Positions 45,258-56,385 are shown, numbered from the stretch's first letter. The stretch is DNA of 64,000 nt from Vulcanisaeta distributa JCM 11213 (GCA_001316125.1 BBCS01000007.1:1-64000); one strand, 5' to 3'. Numbers and translations: made by a program. Notes: generated from the letters alone by a model not told the origin.

Positions 45258-46491
45258 GCTTGGCAACGGCTGAACCAGGGATTAGGAGGGGGGGGTCATT
45301 AGGGATAGAATTGCGGTAACCTCAAACCACGCAGCAGCCTACGCCGCCAGGGATGCCGAGGTTGATGTTGTGGCGGCCTACCCAATAACACCACAGACGC
45401 CAGCCGTTGAGAAGATCGCGGAGTTCGTGGCAAACGGAGAAATGAGCGCCGAGTACATACCTGTGGAGTCAGAGCACAGCGCATTATCCGCGTTGATAGC
45501 GCCTCAGCCGCGGGCGCCAGGACGTTCACCGCAACCTCAAGCCAGGGATTGTTCTACATGTATGAGCTGCTCTACATAGCCTCCGGCCTTAGGCTTCCAA
45601 TAGTCATGGCCCTGGCAACCAGAGCTGCCTCAGCCCCCCCAATATGCATTCACGGTGATTACCAGGACTTGGCCTCAGTCAGGGACACCGGCTGGGTTGT
45701 AATGATTGCTTCCTCTGCTCAGGAGGTTTATGATTCGATTATTATGGCTTATAGGATTGCCGAGGACAGCAGGGTTTTGCTCCCCGTAATGGTCTCCTAC
45801 GACGGATTCCTAATGAGCCACACCACAGAACCCGTGGAGTTGTACGACCTGGACGTGATTAGGAGGTTTGCGCCAAAGAAGATAGATAGGCCAATACTGG
45901 ATAGTAGGAGGCCAATAACGATGGGTGCGATGGCGGTGCCTGAGTGGTACTATGAAATTAAGTATCAATTAATTGACGCAATGCATGGCGCAATACACGT
46001 AATAAGGGAGGTTCATGACGAATTTAATAAAGTATTCGGGAGAAATTATAGGTTGGTTGAGGAGTATAGGATTGATGATGCGGATTACCTAGTCATATCC
46101 TACGGAGGCGTTTGGGGGGGCAATACCAAGAGGGCCGTCGACCTGGCTAGGAGGAGGGGGGGTATCAGGCTGGCGCCCTGAAGCTCAGGTTGTTTAGGCC
46201 ATTCCCAACTGATGAATTGGTAAGGGCTGTTGAGGGTATTAAGGCCGTGGCTGTCATTGACAGGGCGGTTAGCCAGGGGCGCCAATCGAGGGTCCTGTGG
46301 CATTGGAGGTTGCATCAGCGCTAAAGTCCAGGGGTGTGGATGTACCCGTTGTTTCCGTGGTTCATGGGCTTGGCCAGAGGACTGTGTTCTCGAGGGATAT
46401 TGAGGAGTTGATCAGGGTATTAAGCACCTCTGAATTAACGAACCTAGCGAGGAACACGCTGTACGTGGGGGTGAGGGAGTATGGCAGTTAA
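45254..46491 (+). CDS. porA: 2-Oxoacid:ferredoxin oxidoreductase alpha subunit (frame broken)
   Basis: About 410 residues. AYPITPQTPAVEKIAEFV, IPVESEHSALSALIGASAAG and SQGLFYMYELLY form the domain I signature; DTGWVVMIASSAQEVYDS and SHTTEPVE follow. Breaks at about 45290 (excess G), 45505, 46175 and 46275; the C-terminal transketolase-like domain ends at a TAA at 46491. Binds the substrate and contributes to CoA-dependent cleavage or the reverse carboxylation of acetyl-CoA to pyruvate. Overlaps porB by 11 bp. Confidence 0.92.
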
Positions 46492-47476
46492 GGTCAGGCT
46501 TGCCAAGTCGTTCTTTGATATACCTAGGGAGGAGTACTTCGCGCCAGGTCACACGGCTTGCCCGGCCTGCGGTGCTACCCTGGCCGCCAGATTAATACTC
46601 AAGGCATCGGGGCCTGACGTGATCATAGTTAACCCAACGGGTTGCCTGGAGGTCACGACGACCATATACCCATATACATCGTGGGGGGTCCCGTACATAC
46701 ACGTGGCCTTTGAGAACGCGGGCGCCGTTGCATCGGGCATTGAGGCTGCCATAAAGGCCCTTAATAAGAATGGCCTACTAAAGAGGAATACAAAGGTCAT
46801 AGCCATTGCTGGTGATGGTGGTACTTATGATATTGGTTTGCAGGCCCTTAGTGGTATGCTTGAGCGTGGTCATGGTGTGCTCTACGTGCTTTATGATAAC
46901 GAGGCTTACATGAACACAGGAATACAAAGAAGCGGAGGAACACCTAAGTTCGCGAGGACAACCACGATGCCCGCCGGAACGGTCATTAAAGGTAAAATAC
47001 AGAGGAAGAAGGATATAATGAGTATAGTGATTGCCCACCACATTCCGTATGCGGCGACCGCAAACGTGGCCTACCCAATCGACTTAGTGAATAAAGTTAG
47101 GAAGGCACTGTCGTACCTTGATGAGGGTCCTGCTTCATACACGTACTGGCACCATGCCCACCAGGCTGGGGGATTTCCTGATGAGAGAATGATTGAGATT
47201 GCCAGGCTCGCCACAGAGACAGGCTACTTCCCACTATACGAGTGGGATCACGATAGATTAATTATAAATCCACCGAGCGACGTGTATATGGATAGAAGAC
47301 TGCGTAAGCCATTAAGGGAGTTTGTTAAGGCTCAGTCCAGGTGGTCTCACATAACTGACGAGGAAATAAAGGAGCTTGAGAAGGATGTTGATGACTTTCT
47401 GAATTACCTGTGGCGATTATCAATGAGCTCAGGGGTTTCGACCCCCCCTACTGATAACTGCCTTTCGACGCCTTAA
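46481..47476 (+). CDS. porB: 2-Oxoacid:ferredoxin oxidoreductase beta subunit
   Basis: 331 residues, frame intact. GHTACPACGATLAARLIL and the Cys in NPTGCLEV provide [4Fe-4S] ligands; GDGGTYDIGLQALSG with DNEAYMNTGIQ is the thiamine diphosphate/Mg motif. GHTACPACG and the late DHDRLIINPPSD are typical of pyruvate synthase. In autotrophic Thermoproteales this enzyme carboxylates acetyl-CoA. Last gene of the operon; a T-rich gap of about 110 bp precedes leuC. Confidence 0.95.
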   Translation: MAVKVRLAKSFFDIPREEYFAPGHTACPACGATLAARLILKASGPDVIIVNPTGCLEVTTTIYPYTSWGVPYIHVAFENAGAVASGIEAAIKALNKNGLLKRNTKVIAIAGDGGTYDIGLQALSGMLERGHGVLYVLYDNEAYMNTGIQRSGGTPKFARTTTMPAGTVIKGKIQRKKDIMSIVIAHHIPYAATANVAYPIDLVNKVRKALSYLDEGPASYTYWHHAHQAGGFPDERMIEIARLATETGYFPLYEWDHDRLIINPPSDVYMDRRLRKPLREFVKAQSRWSHITDEEIKELEKDVDDFLNYLWRLSMSSGVSTPPTDNCLSTP

Positions 47477-47588
47477 TTTATTATTTAGATTTAACAATGG
47501 AATTCCATGAAGGTAATGGTAGTAATGTTATTCATAACCTCTGTATTATGAGATAAACCATATAAACACTATATATTCCTGAGAATTA

Positions 47589-48860
47589 ATGGGCTTAACA
47601 CTAACCGAGAAAATACTAAGCAGGGCGTCAGGTAAATCCGTAAATCCTGGTGATGTTGTAGAGATAAATGTTGATTTGGCCGCATTTCATGATCTCACGG
47701 GCTATCACGTGGTTGAGGTTATGGAGAAGATGGGGGGGTTGTTAAGGTTTGGGATGTGAATAGGTTTGTCCTGGCCTTCGACCACTTGGCCCCCCCACCA
47801 CCCACGGAGAGGGCTGCCGAGATTCAGGTTGGGCTTAGGAAGTTCGCAAAGGCAGCCGGCATTAAGTTCTTCCATGATGTTGGCGATGGAATACTGCACC
47901 AATTGCTCCTTGATCATTACGCATTACCCGGCCAGGTGGTTATGGCCGCCGACAGCCATACGACCACTGTGGGCGCCGTGGGCGCCTTTGCCCAGGGGCT
48001 TGGGGGGGCCAGTGACATAGCCGCCATAGTAATAACGGGTAAGACCTGGCTCGTGGTCCCTGAATCATTTAGGATCAGGATACTTGGTAGGCCAGGCCCT
48101 GGGGGGGTTTACGGCAAGGACGTCGCATTGCACTTACTTAGTGTGTTTAGGCTGAGGGCCTCAATGGTAAGTCCGCCGAGTTCTTTGTTGAGGATCCAGG
48201 GGGGGCATTCCCAATGGATTATAGGGCCACGGTGTCTAACATGGGTGTAGAGCTCGGCCTTGACGCGGCAATGTTCGTACCCGACAGCGAGACTGTGAGG
48301 TACATTAGGGAGAGGAGGGGGTATCGAGGTTAAGCCAATAACGCCAGACTCAGACGCTAGGTATGTAGATGGTTATGACGTGGAGTTGAGTAGCTCGAGC
48401 CGTTAGTGGCCGCACCGCACAGTGTTGATAATGTTAAGTCGATAAGTGAGGTTGAGGGCTTGGACGTGGATTACGTATTCATAGGTTCATGCACAAATGC
48501 AGGCTCAGCGATATTGAGGTTGCGGCTAAGATCCTGAGGAATGGCAGAGTGAGGAGTAGGTGCGTGGCGATACCCGCATCGCGTGAGATTTACATAAGGG
48601 CTATGGAACTGGGGGGGTACATAGACACGTTAGTGAGGGCCGGCTGTGTGGTGACCTACGGAACCTGCGGCCCATGCCTCGGCGGCCACTTCGGACTAGT
48701 CGGCCCTGGGGGGGAGGTGGCGGTGTCCACGGGCAGTAGGAACTTTAGGGGGGGCAGGATGGGTTCGCCAGAGGGCAAAGTTTACCTGGCAAACGCAGCT
48801 ATAGCCGCTGCAGCCGCATTGAATGGTAAGTTCGTTAATCCTAAGAGGTACCTTACGTAA
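47589..48860 (+). CDS. leuC: 3-Isopropylmalate dehydratase large subunit (frame broken)
   Basis: About 420 residues, aconitase superfamily. [56 protein letters not shown] and [14 protein letters not shown] give the [4Fe-4S] Cys (one in SCTNAR, two in TCGPC) and substrate residues. Breaks at about 47750, 48010, 48150-48200, 48310, 48395 and 48490 coincide with G runs. TATA (ccatataaac, about 47558) is about 26-30 nt before the ATG. The split LeuC/LeuD organisation, with leuD on the other strand 2.4 kb away, is typical of archaea. May also serve citramalate. Confidence 0.9.
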
Positions 48861-48979
48861 ACTAGGATTTATTAACCATAAAAATTTAAGATAATTTGTG
48901 GGCAACACTAAGGTTAAGGGTAGGATTGGGCATATTTACGTTATTAGGCGTAGAATTGGGCATATATGGGTGATTAACA

Positions 48980-49409
48980 GTGGCGATAAGGGTAAGGGTG
49001 AGGATAAGGGCGGGGGGGGAGCGGGAGGTAATCACGACAGCACTCGTTAATACGGGCTTTGAGACAGAGAAGCCTCAGGTGCTGATACCGCTTAATTTAG
49101 CTAGGGCCTTATCATTATGGCCACCACCGGATAACGCGTACTTAGTCGAATTAGGCACGGCTGGTGGGCCGATTAGGGAATACGTTATACCAAATTCGGT
49201 GCAAATAACCGTGGTAACCAACGATAGGGAGACTCGCGATATTGTCTGCGATGCCGTTATATCGCATATTGAGGAGGAGGTGATAATTAATGATAAGTTA
49301 TCAGAGGAGTTTAGGTATTGTTATTTTAGCTGCGGGTAGTGGTAAATGGAGGTTCGTGGATGATGATGCCAATAAGATTAGGCAGTCAGAGGCGCCTTAT
49401 TATTGGTGA
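48980..49409 (+). CDS. Retropepsin-like aspartate protease-fold protein (one frameshift)
   Basis: About 143 residues. TALVNTGFETEKPQVLIPLNLAR and VISHIEEEVIINDKLSEEF resemble the beta-hairpins of clan AA (retropepsin-like) proteins, in which the catalytic motif is DTG; here it is NTG. A break at about 49318 leads to IVILAAGSGKWRFVDDDANKIRQSEAPYYW and a stop at 49409. I suspect a dimeric, possibly inactive, protease-fold protein of the type common in Thermoproteales. Start GTG at 48980 (AIRVRVRIRAG). A direct repeat (attgggcatat, 48927 and 48955) lies just upstream. Confidence 0.5.
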
Positions 49410-49557
49410 GTTTATACCAACTGGTCAATGTGGCAAGCCGAAATTCCAAGTTAATTATCCTGCCTTAACTATTCTCATAACGCGAGCCCATGGTATCCTT
49501 AATTATTCCGTGATGAGCCCACGAAATTTTTTTATTTTTATGATAGAGATAACAACA

Positions 49558-51252
49558 ATGGACCAGTGTTGGAGGGATTTAATCGCGGTGCTCGGTGCTC
49601 AAGCCTTAAATATCGATCTGAACGAATTAATCACTGACAGGGAGAACTCCGTGATCGGTGGGAAATTATGTGGAAAGTGGCCTAGGGCTAGTAAGGGTCT
49701 GTATAGGGAGACCGCCAGGGTCTTTATACTGTACTTAAACGAGGTCCTGGCGGACTTAGATGAAATTCTTAAGAGCGAACATAAGCACATAATAGACATA
49801 GCATACCTACTAGGCGCAGCCTTGGCGGGGGGGGCTAAGGCCGTGGAGTTTACTAAAGTGAGTGGGGGTTTGGCAATGAAACTACTGAATGGTGCCCAAT
49901 ACGCGCTTGCGGTGGTGAGGCCGGACGAGGCACCCAGGCTCTTAAGTAGCCTTAAACCCCCCCTAATGAGGCGTTCACCCGATGTATTTGCGAGACTCCT
50001 CCTAATGGCGGTGTTGGCTAATATGCATAGGGTCGACGTGATCTCTAAATTGTGGCCCCTAATCCATGGGTTATCAAACATGAGACAATCACTCAGTGAT
50101 TGGGGGTAAGGCTTACCTAGCAATTCTAAGGGCGTCAGTGATACAGTTAATGGTAGGTGATGCCGTCACGGGCGCCATCGACATTATATGCAGGAGCCTT
50201 AATGATATTAGGAATAAGGCGATTGCCCACTTCGCGAGGGCGTACGTATACTCTAGGCTGGCTGAGCATAACATACCGGGTTGTAGCGGTGATGTGGGGG
50301 GGGAGTTAGAGAATGAGGTGGTAAGATTGATGAGCGAGACCTCGTCAGTAGACGCCTCAGTACTTAATGAGACCAATGAAATAATGAGGTATGAGGGCAT
50401 ACCCATTCGATCACCCTCCACCTTCTTGGCGCTCATTGGTATGAGACTATACTACGCCGTGGGTAGCTCTTTCATTATAAAGTAGTCAACATTGAGAGGG
50501 CCGAGGATTATTACAAGAGGGCGCTCTCGTACGCTGAACAACTAGTTGAGTTGGGAGACGCCATACCGCTCATGGTTAGGTCATACTACCTAAGGCTGAG
50601 GGTGATCGATTATCTCGAGGGTGGGTGGCCGCTTCAGGAATTATTAACCGAGTTTAATAAGCAGAGAAACACCGTGATGAACATGGGCGGCACCATCACG
50701 GCCTCTACGAAGGCGGTAATACTCAGTGAAGATGCAGTTTATAGGGCGTTTATTAAAGACCTTAACGCCGCCACAGATAGCTACCTCACCGCAAAGCAGT
50801 ACTACGAAGCACAGCCGAGGGCTGTAACGGCAGCCGGATTACTGCTGAGACTCCTTGGGGTGATTAACGAATCACCCGGTAATGAGTACGTAATGATGGC
50901 GTTAAGGGGGGACATAAGTGGCGAGGCACTTAAGGCCGTGGTTTTAAGTAAGGGCGAGATACTCAGGTACGTAAGGCTAGGTTCGTTGCTGAGTACCTGA
51001 GACCATTAACCCATGATGAGATCATGTACGTACTAATTAGTGATACATCACGTGGGAGGACCATAACGCTCCTGTTCACGCTTGTTAATGGAATGAGGGG
51101 GCGCCTCATTAGCGATTGCGAGGATTGGCCAGAGAGAATATGAGGGAACGATCGTCTCTAAGTTCTTTGGAGAGGTTGCCGATGGTATAGAACGTAATGA
51201 TGAGGAATTAGTAAAGGTGGGGCTTTTAAAATTATTCTTCTTCCATTTCTAA
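49558..51252 (+). CDS. Large alpha-helical protein, unknown (frame broken)
   Basis: About 560 residues, starting MDQCWRDLIAVLGAQ. Almost wholly alpha-helical with repeat-like spacing (AYLLGAALAGGAKAVEF, FARAYVYSRLAEHNI, DYYKRALSYAEQLVELGDA, LTAKQYYEAQPRA), reminiscent of TPR or SEL1-like scaffolds, but without a clean consensus. Breaks at about 50105, 50485, 50990, 51120 and 51140; the restored C-terminus ends LLKLFFFHF. A TATA box (ttttttatttttatg, about 49526-49540) is about 26 nt before the ATG. No function can be assigned; neighbours are a protease-fold protein and leuD. Confidence 0.6.
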
Positions 51253-51272
51253 GCTATAATTGTGCCAGAATC

Positions 51273-51802
51273 TTACTTAGCCTGTTCATTCACCCCCCCG
51301 TGCCTCGCTTTCACGTACTCAAGCAACCCACCGTTAATTAATATTTCAAGCGCCATACCCGTTATTGGTCTCGCCCTCAATACCTTTTGGCCATTATTAA
51401 CGATTACCTCGCCAGCGTTAACGTTGACCCTCACGAAGTCGCCCTCATTAACCTCCCTACTGACTCCAGCACCACGAGAACTGGTAAGCCATTATTAATT
51501 GCGTTCCTGTAAAATATCCTGGCAAAGGACTCGGCCAATACTGCCTTAACGCCAGCTGCCTTCAGCGCCATTGCCGCCTGTTCACGGCTTGAGCCCATGC
51601 CAAAGCCCCTACCCGCGACCAGTATCACGCCCTTACTGGCCTTCTCGAAGAAGTTAGGTATTAGAGGCTCCATGGCATGCTTAGCAAGTATTGATGGGTC
51701 TGTATAAACGAGGTACCTGGCTGGTATTATCACGTCAGTGTCTATGTTATCGCCGACCTTTATCACGGGACCCTCCACAACGAACTCGTTAGACCCCCCC
51801 AC
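51273..51802 (-). CDS. leuD: 3-Isopropylmalate dehydratase small subunit (one frameshift)
   Basis: About 175 residues. [32 protein letters not shown] and [17 protein letters not shown] are the swivel-domain hallmarks of LeuD. A break at about 51470 leads to [14 protein letters not shown] and a C-terminal about NEQAK at 51273. GTG at 51802 follows a minus-strand TATA box (GATATAAAACTTAAATAG, about 51825-51840) by 26 nt. Pairs with LeuC, encoded on the opposite strand. Confidence 0.93.
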
Positions 51803-51966
51803 AATCCATGGCAGGCACGCTACTATTTAAGTTTTATATCCCCTCAAATACCATAATTAGATTTCTTACTAAATTCCAGCTTATTGAATCCTAGCGGTAG
51901 TTAAGTTCTCAATATACTATTGTTAATGGGTAATGCTTATATATACCCACTATAACTTAGGTGTGT

Positions 51967-53562
51967 ATGGTTAACGGTGGTGTAGAAATCCGTGAAGGTT
52001 GAGGTTCTGGACACAACGCTTAGGGATGGGGGGGCTCAAATGACTGGTGTTTCATTCACGCTTAATGATAAGGTTAGGATTGCCCTGATGCTCGATGACC
52101 TCGGTATTGACTACATAGAGGGTGGTTGGCCCGGCAGTAATCCTAAGGATGCCGAATTCTTTAGGGCTATGAGGAATTACTCGCTAAGCCGCGCCAAGCT
52201 TGCGGCCTTTGGTATGACTAGGAGGAGGGGCATCAATGCCAGGGATGACCCTAACCTAGCCGCTATATTGGATTCAGGCGTTGAGGTGGCGGTTCTGGTT
52301 GGTAAGTCCTGGATACTTCACGTTAGGGAGGTGCTTAGGGTTAGCCCTGAGGATAACCTGGACATGGTTTATGATAGTGTCCGTTATCTTAAGGACCATG
52401 GGCTGAGGGTAATATTTGATGCCGAGCATTTCTACCAGGGATTCAAGGAAGACCCTGACTACGCGCTTAGGGTTGTTAAGACCGCCGAGGAGGCTGGGGC
52501 GGATACCGTGGTCCTCGCGGACACGAACGGTGCCATGCTTCCTCATGAAATTTATGAAATAACGGGTAAGGTTGTGAAGGAGTTGAGGGTCACGGTTGGT
52601 GTTCACATGCATAATGACTCTGGGTGCGCCGTGGCTAATACCATAATGGGCGTATTGGCTGGCGCGCGTCATGTACAGGGAACTGTTAATGGGCTTGGCG
52701 AGAGGACGGGCAATGCCGATTTAATCCAGGTAATACCGAACCTAATGCTTAAGCTTGGTTTTAAGGTGCTTAGGAGCACTGATGACCTCAGGAAGTTAAA
52801 GGTAATATCCAGGTTTGTCTATGAGGCGGCGGGCTTAAATCCAAATCCGTACCAACCATACGTGGGTGACTACGCCTTCTCCACAAGGCTGGCCTACACG
52901 TTGATGGCGTCTCTAAGGTAACGAGGGCTTACGAACACATAGACCCAGAGCTCGTTGGTAATAGGAGGAGGTTCGTGGTCTCGGAGCTCGCGGGTTCATC
53001 AAACATACTAATGTACCTCAGGGAGTTGGGATTTAACGTAAGTAAGGATGACCCAAGACTCAGGCAGGCATTGGAGAAGATAAAGGCGCTGGAGAATGAG
53101 GGCTATAGCTTTGACCTGGCGCCAGCGTCGGCAATACTCATAACCCTTAGGGAAATGGGGCTCTTTAAGGATGTGTTAAGGGTTGATTATTGGAAGGTGG
53201 TTAGTGATGATGACATGCACGTGGCCATGGTTAAGGTTAATGGCGAGTTAGGCGTTGCTGAGGGTGTTGGGCCTGTTCATGCGATCGATAGGGCATTAAG
53301 GAGTGTGGCTTCAAGGTTATTCCCTGAACTTAATAATGTAGTGCTCACCGACTATAGGGTCATACTTCCCGGCGAGGTTAAAAACACGGAGAGTGTGGTT
53401 AGGGTGCTTATGGAGTTTAGTGATGGTAGGATTAGGTGGAGGACCGTGGGTGTATCAACAAGCATAATCACGGCCAGTGTTGAGGCATTAAGTGATGGAC
53501 TTAACTATATCTTAATGATTCGTAGTCACAATACGGCAAAGATGGATAATGCAATGCATTGA
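51967..53562 (+). CDS. cimA: Citramalate synthase (LeuA-family with LeuA_dimer domain; frame broken)
   Basis: About 525 residues. LDTTLRDGAQMTGVSF and LGIDYIEGGWPGSNPKD are characteristic of the CimA-type branch; HMHNDSGCAVAN and GTVNGLGERTGNADL follow. A base lost at about 52883 restores SHKAGLHVDGVSK. The C-terminal dimer/regulatory domain (FKDVLRVDYWKVV, VGPVHAIDRAL, DYRVILPG) is present, so it is probably feedback-controlled. Makes citramalate from pyruvate and acetyl-CoA for isoleucine. TATA (cttatatata, about 51935-51944) is 26 nt before the ATG at 51967, and a frameshift follows by 51990; the GTG at 51992 is the alternative start. Confidence 0.88.
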
Positions 53563-53702
53563 TGCATAGTGCTATTTACTACCTTAAGAATGCTGAGTAT
53601 TTGATGGCTTAAACCAATGCAATTTACGTAATGTGGGTATTCATGGTATTACTCATACCCTTCCGTAACCCTCAACATTAACATGTGAGATTGGCTAAAC
53701 CC

Positions 53703-54824
53703 CTAACCAACCACTGCTATGGCAGGTCTTGAAAGGCTTCTTAACTCACCTAATATATCCTCGGGCCTTAACCTACTTATGTAGTTAATGAACCTTTCAT
53801 AATAATCCGTTGGTAGGCCATATGTTGGCACTACTGAGTAAAGCGTTGCCATGCCCTCTGGCGACTCAGCAATAACCTTAAGCCTACCAATCCTATTCCT
53901 AACGGCCATTTGTAACTCCTCCTCAGAAATTGTTTGATTACCTATAGTATTTAGCATGACATCAAGGGTCTCCTTAAGGACCTCCCTACGCACGCCAGCC
54001 ATCGCGATGAGAACCCCCCCTGAACTACCCAGTGGCCAATACATGGAGTAGGCGTAGTAAGCCAAGCCCCCCCTCTTCACCCTGACCTCCCTATAAAGTC
54101 TCGACACTAGTCCCATACCACCGAGTATCGTATTCATCACAGTGACCCTGAAGGAACCCTCCAGGTCTGTAATTTCGTAACTTGGGTATGCGATGGTTAC
54201 CGTAGTCTGCACCTTACCCTCGAGCCTAACATCAACATTATCACTGTTGAACCTATTAATGGGGGGGATTTTCTCATACCTCATGAATGGTAAATTAATA
54301 TCAACAATGTCCTCAGGCGCCACGATGGTTAACGATAATGCCTTTAATGCGTCAATACTTTGCTTAATATCATCCTTAGTTATATCACCGAATTTGTAAT
54401 CATAGGCTAATGGGTGCCGTGAATATGGGTGGTCATTAAATAGTATCCTCAATGCCTCAGCCACTGATCTCGTTGCCGTATCCTCCCTATTGAGGTCCAC
54501 GTTTATCCTCGCCTCCCTAATGGCATCACCAAGCCTATCAATGACTGGGCTTAGGAGCATGTTTTCAATGAGACCCACAGCCCTATTAATCACGGAGTAC
54601 CTGGCCTTAACCCTAAGCGTGAGTGCATCAAGACCCTTCTCAAAGCTGAATGAAACACCCATTTTCTCCAACTCCCTGGCATAATTGCTCATTCTCCATA
54701 GCGGTATTAAGACATTGGCAATGCCAGGGCGAAGTTCCTGCAGTGAGCCTAAGTTTAACTTAATGTCAAGTACGGCAACGTCGTTGACGGGCGATTTAAT
54801 AAATAACTTATTAGCCATGACCAT
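53703..54824 (-). CDS. M16 peptidase, non-catalytic partner subunit
   Basis: About 373 residues, frame intact. It has the M16 fold (LRVKARYSVINRAVGLIENMLL, YPSYEITDLEGSFRVTVMNT, GMGLVSRLYREVRVKRGLAYY) but no HxxEH zinc motif, as in the beta-type partner of heterodimeric M16B peptidases. ATG at 54824 overlaps the stop of the catalytic gene upstream as TGATG. Probably assembles with it into a zinc protease that degrades small peptides in the cytoplasm. The pair is in one transcription unit. Confidence 0.82.
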   Translation of the reverse strand: MVMANKLFIKSPVNDVAVLDIKLNLGSLQELRPGIANVLIPLWRMSNYARELEKMGVSFSFEKGLDALTLRVKARYSVINRAVGLIENMLLSPVIDRLGDAIREARINVDLNREDTATRSVAEALRILFNDHPYSRHPLAYDYKFGDITKDDIKQSIDALKALSLTIVAPEDIVDINLPFMRYEKIPPINRFNSDNVDVRLEGKVQTTVTIAYPSYEITDLEGSFRVTVMNTILGGMGLVSRLYREVRVKRGGLAYYAYSMYWPLGSSGGVLIAMAGVRREVLKETLDVMLNTIGNQTISEEELQMAVRNRIGRLKVIAESPEGMATLYSVVPTYGLPTDYYERFINYISRLRPEDILGELRSLSRPAIAVVG

Positions 54825-56072
54825 CACCTGTAGATTATGGAGATCGACCTATCCAATAACTTATTTACGAAATCCACGTACTCAACCTCGCCCAGCTTTG
54901 TTGCGTCCTCAATCGTGGAAAGAAGCTTAGTTGGGTCATTCATAAATAATTGAGAAAGACCGTATAACTGCGCTAACTTACTTGGTGAGTCCATGGAGAA
55001 TGCTAGCCTAGCCTTATTCTTTCCTTGGCGAAGTTCAGCTCGTCCTCACTCGGCCTCTCCATAATCAATTCCTCAATCCTCGCTACGGCTTTATCAGGGT
55101 CCTTAACATTATAAACAATTATTGAGTATAGGTTGTTCATGTACGTCACCTCATAATAACTATAAACTGCATCGCCAAGCCCCCCCTCCTCAACAAGCCT
55201 ATAAAGCCTTGAGGATCTTGGAACAGCCATGGGTTCCCTACTCGTCAAGCCATAGGCAAATACCCTATCGCCAGATACTATGAAATCCATGAGAATGAAC
55301 TTCCTTAGGCCATCAATGTCGTAAGCCCCCAGGAACTTTAAATGCGATTAATAGCCTAGGCGTCTCATTATTTAATGCCCTCAACTCAACCTTAACCCGA
55401 CCCTGAAGTCCATCATCCCAGGCTTAACAATCCCAGACTCACCGCCCGGCTCAATACCACCGAAGTACCTGGTTACCAATTCCGTAGCCCTATCCTCACT
55501 CAACCCCCCCCAACCATGACTAACACGGCATTGCCTGGGTTATAATAACGCCTGTAATACCTAAATAACTCATCCCTAGAGACCCTGTTTAAGTCGCTTC
55601 TTAAACCGATGACTGCGTATCGGTATGGGTGCGTGTCCCACGCAATCAATGAGGCCCTATACATGAGCCTAAAGTCAGGGTCATTCTCATTCATGTCAAA
55701 CTCACTGAGTACAATTTTTCTCTCTAGCTCGAATTCACCAGGATCAAAAACGGCATTCGTCATCCTCTTACTCTCAATCTCAAGACCCAACTCAGCATAC
55801 TCAATAGGCAGCACCTCAACGTAGGCCGTATAGTCATAGTTAGTAAAGCCATTGAATACGGCGCCAACGCCTTCAATGAGCTCGTCGATACTACCTTTCA
55901 ATCCATCAATCCTCCTAAATAACATGTGCTCCACTAAGTGTGAGCCCCCGAATATGCCTGGGTACTCGTTCTTGGCGCCTACATTGTAGAAGGCGTAGAT
56001 GGCAACAACGTCAACGGGCATATGATGGGTAATCACAGTCAATCCATTACTAAGCCTAACTGAACTCACCAT
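54824..56072 (-). CDS. M16 zinc metallopeptidase, catalytic subunit (frame broken)
   Basis: About 415 residues. The inverted zinc motif HxxEH is in GGSHLVEHMLFR, preceded by NVGAKNEYPG and with EMMNAVFDP-like KRMTNAVFDPGEFELERK downstream (third ligand Glu). Breaks at about 55500, 55330, 55440 and 55010. The C-terminal part ends SISIIYR just before the partner gene. It belongs to the M16B family of processing or peptide-degrading peptidases. Pairing with a motif-less subunit mirrors bacterial and mitochondrial heterodimers. Confidence 0.85.
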
Positions 56073-56385
56073 ACAAAAGTAATAAGTGGTGTACTCATAA
56101 AAGTATTGCGAGTGATGAGTGCCGAGTTCGCAGAACGGTGAAGAGTCGGTTCTATGCTGAGTTTAGGAAATAATGTGTCTTGCCTTCGTAATAATCCATT
56201 GAGTCCTTCTATATCAGGGAAAGGCTTTTTACCTCAATACGTGATTACGCACCAGTAGATGATGAGTTTAGAGCCCGCCTAGCTCCTGCTGTGACGATAG
56301 CTGAGCTGATTAGGTGGTTTATTAAGAAGTGAGATATGGTTTGAGGGATTTTACGTTAGAAACGTAAGACCGTTAGAGGTAGGAA
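56073..56385. other. Gap with a possible broken small gene
   Basis: 313 bp between the M16 gene and rps10. On the plus strand, segments in different frames give VKSRFYAEFRK (about 56140-56170) and RDYAPVDDEFRARL ... ELIRWFIKK ending near 56331. They could be one small broken gene (antitoxin-like in size), but no frame joins them without two or more corrections. No RNA or repeat seen. Confidence 0.25.

Noticed and set aside
48925..48970. Two copies of attgggcatat as a CRISPR-like or operator repeat
   Set aside because: Only two imperfect copies 28 bp apart and no array; too short to interpret.
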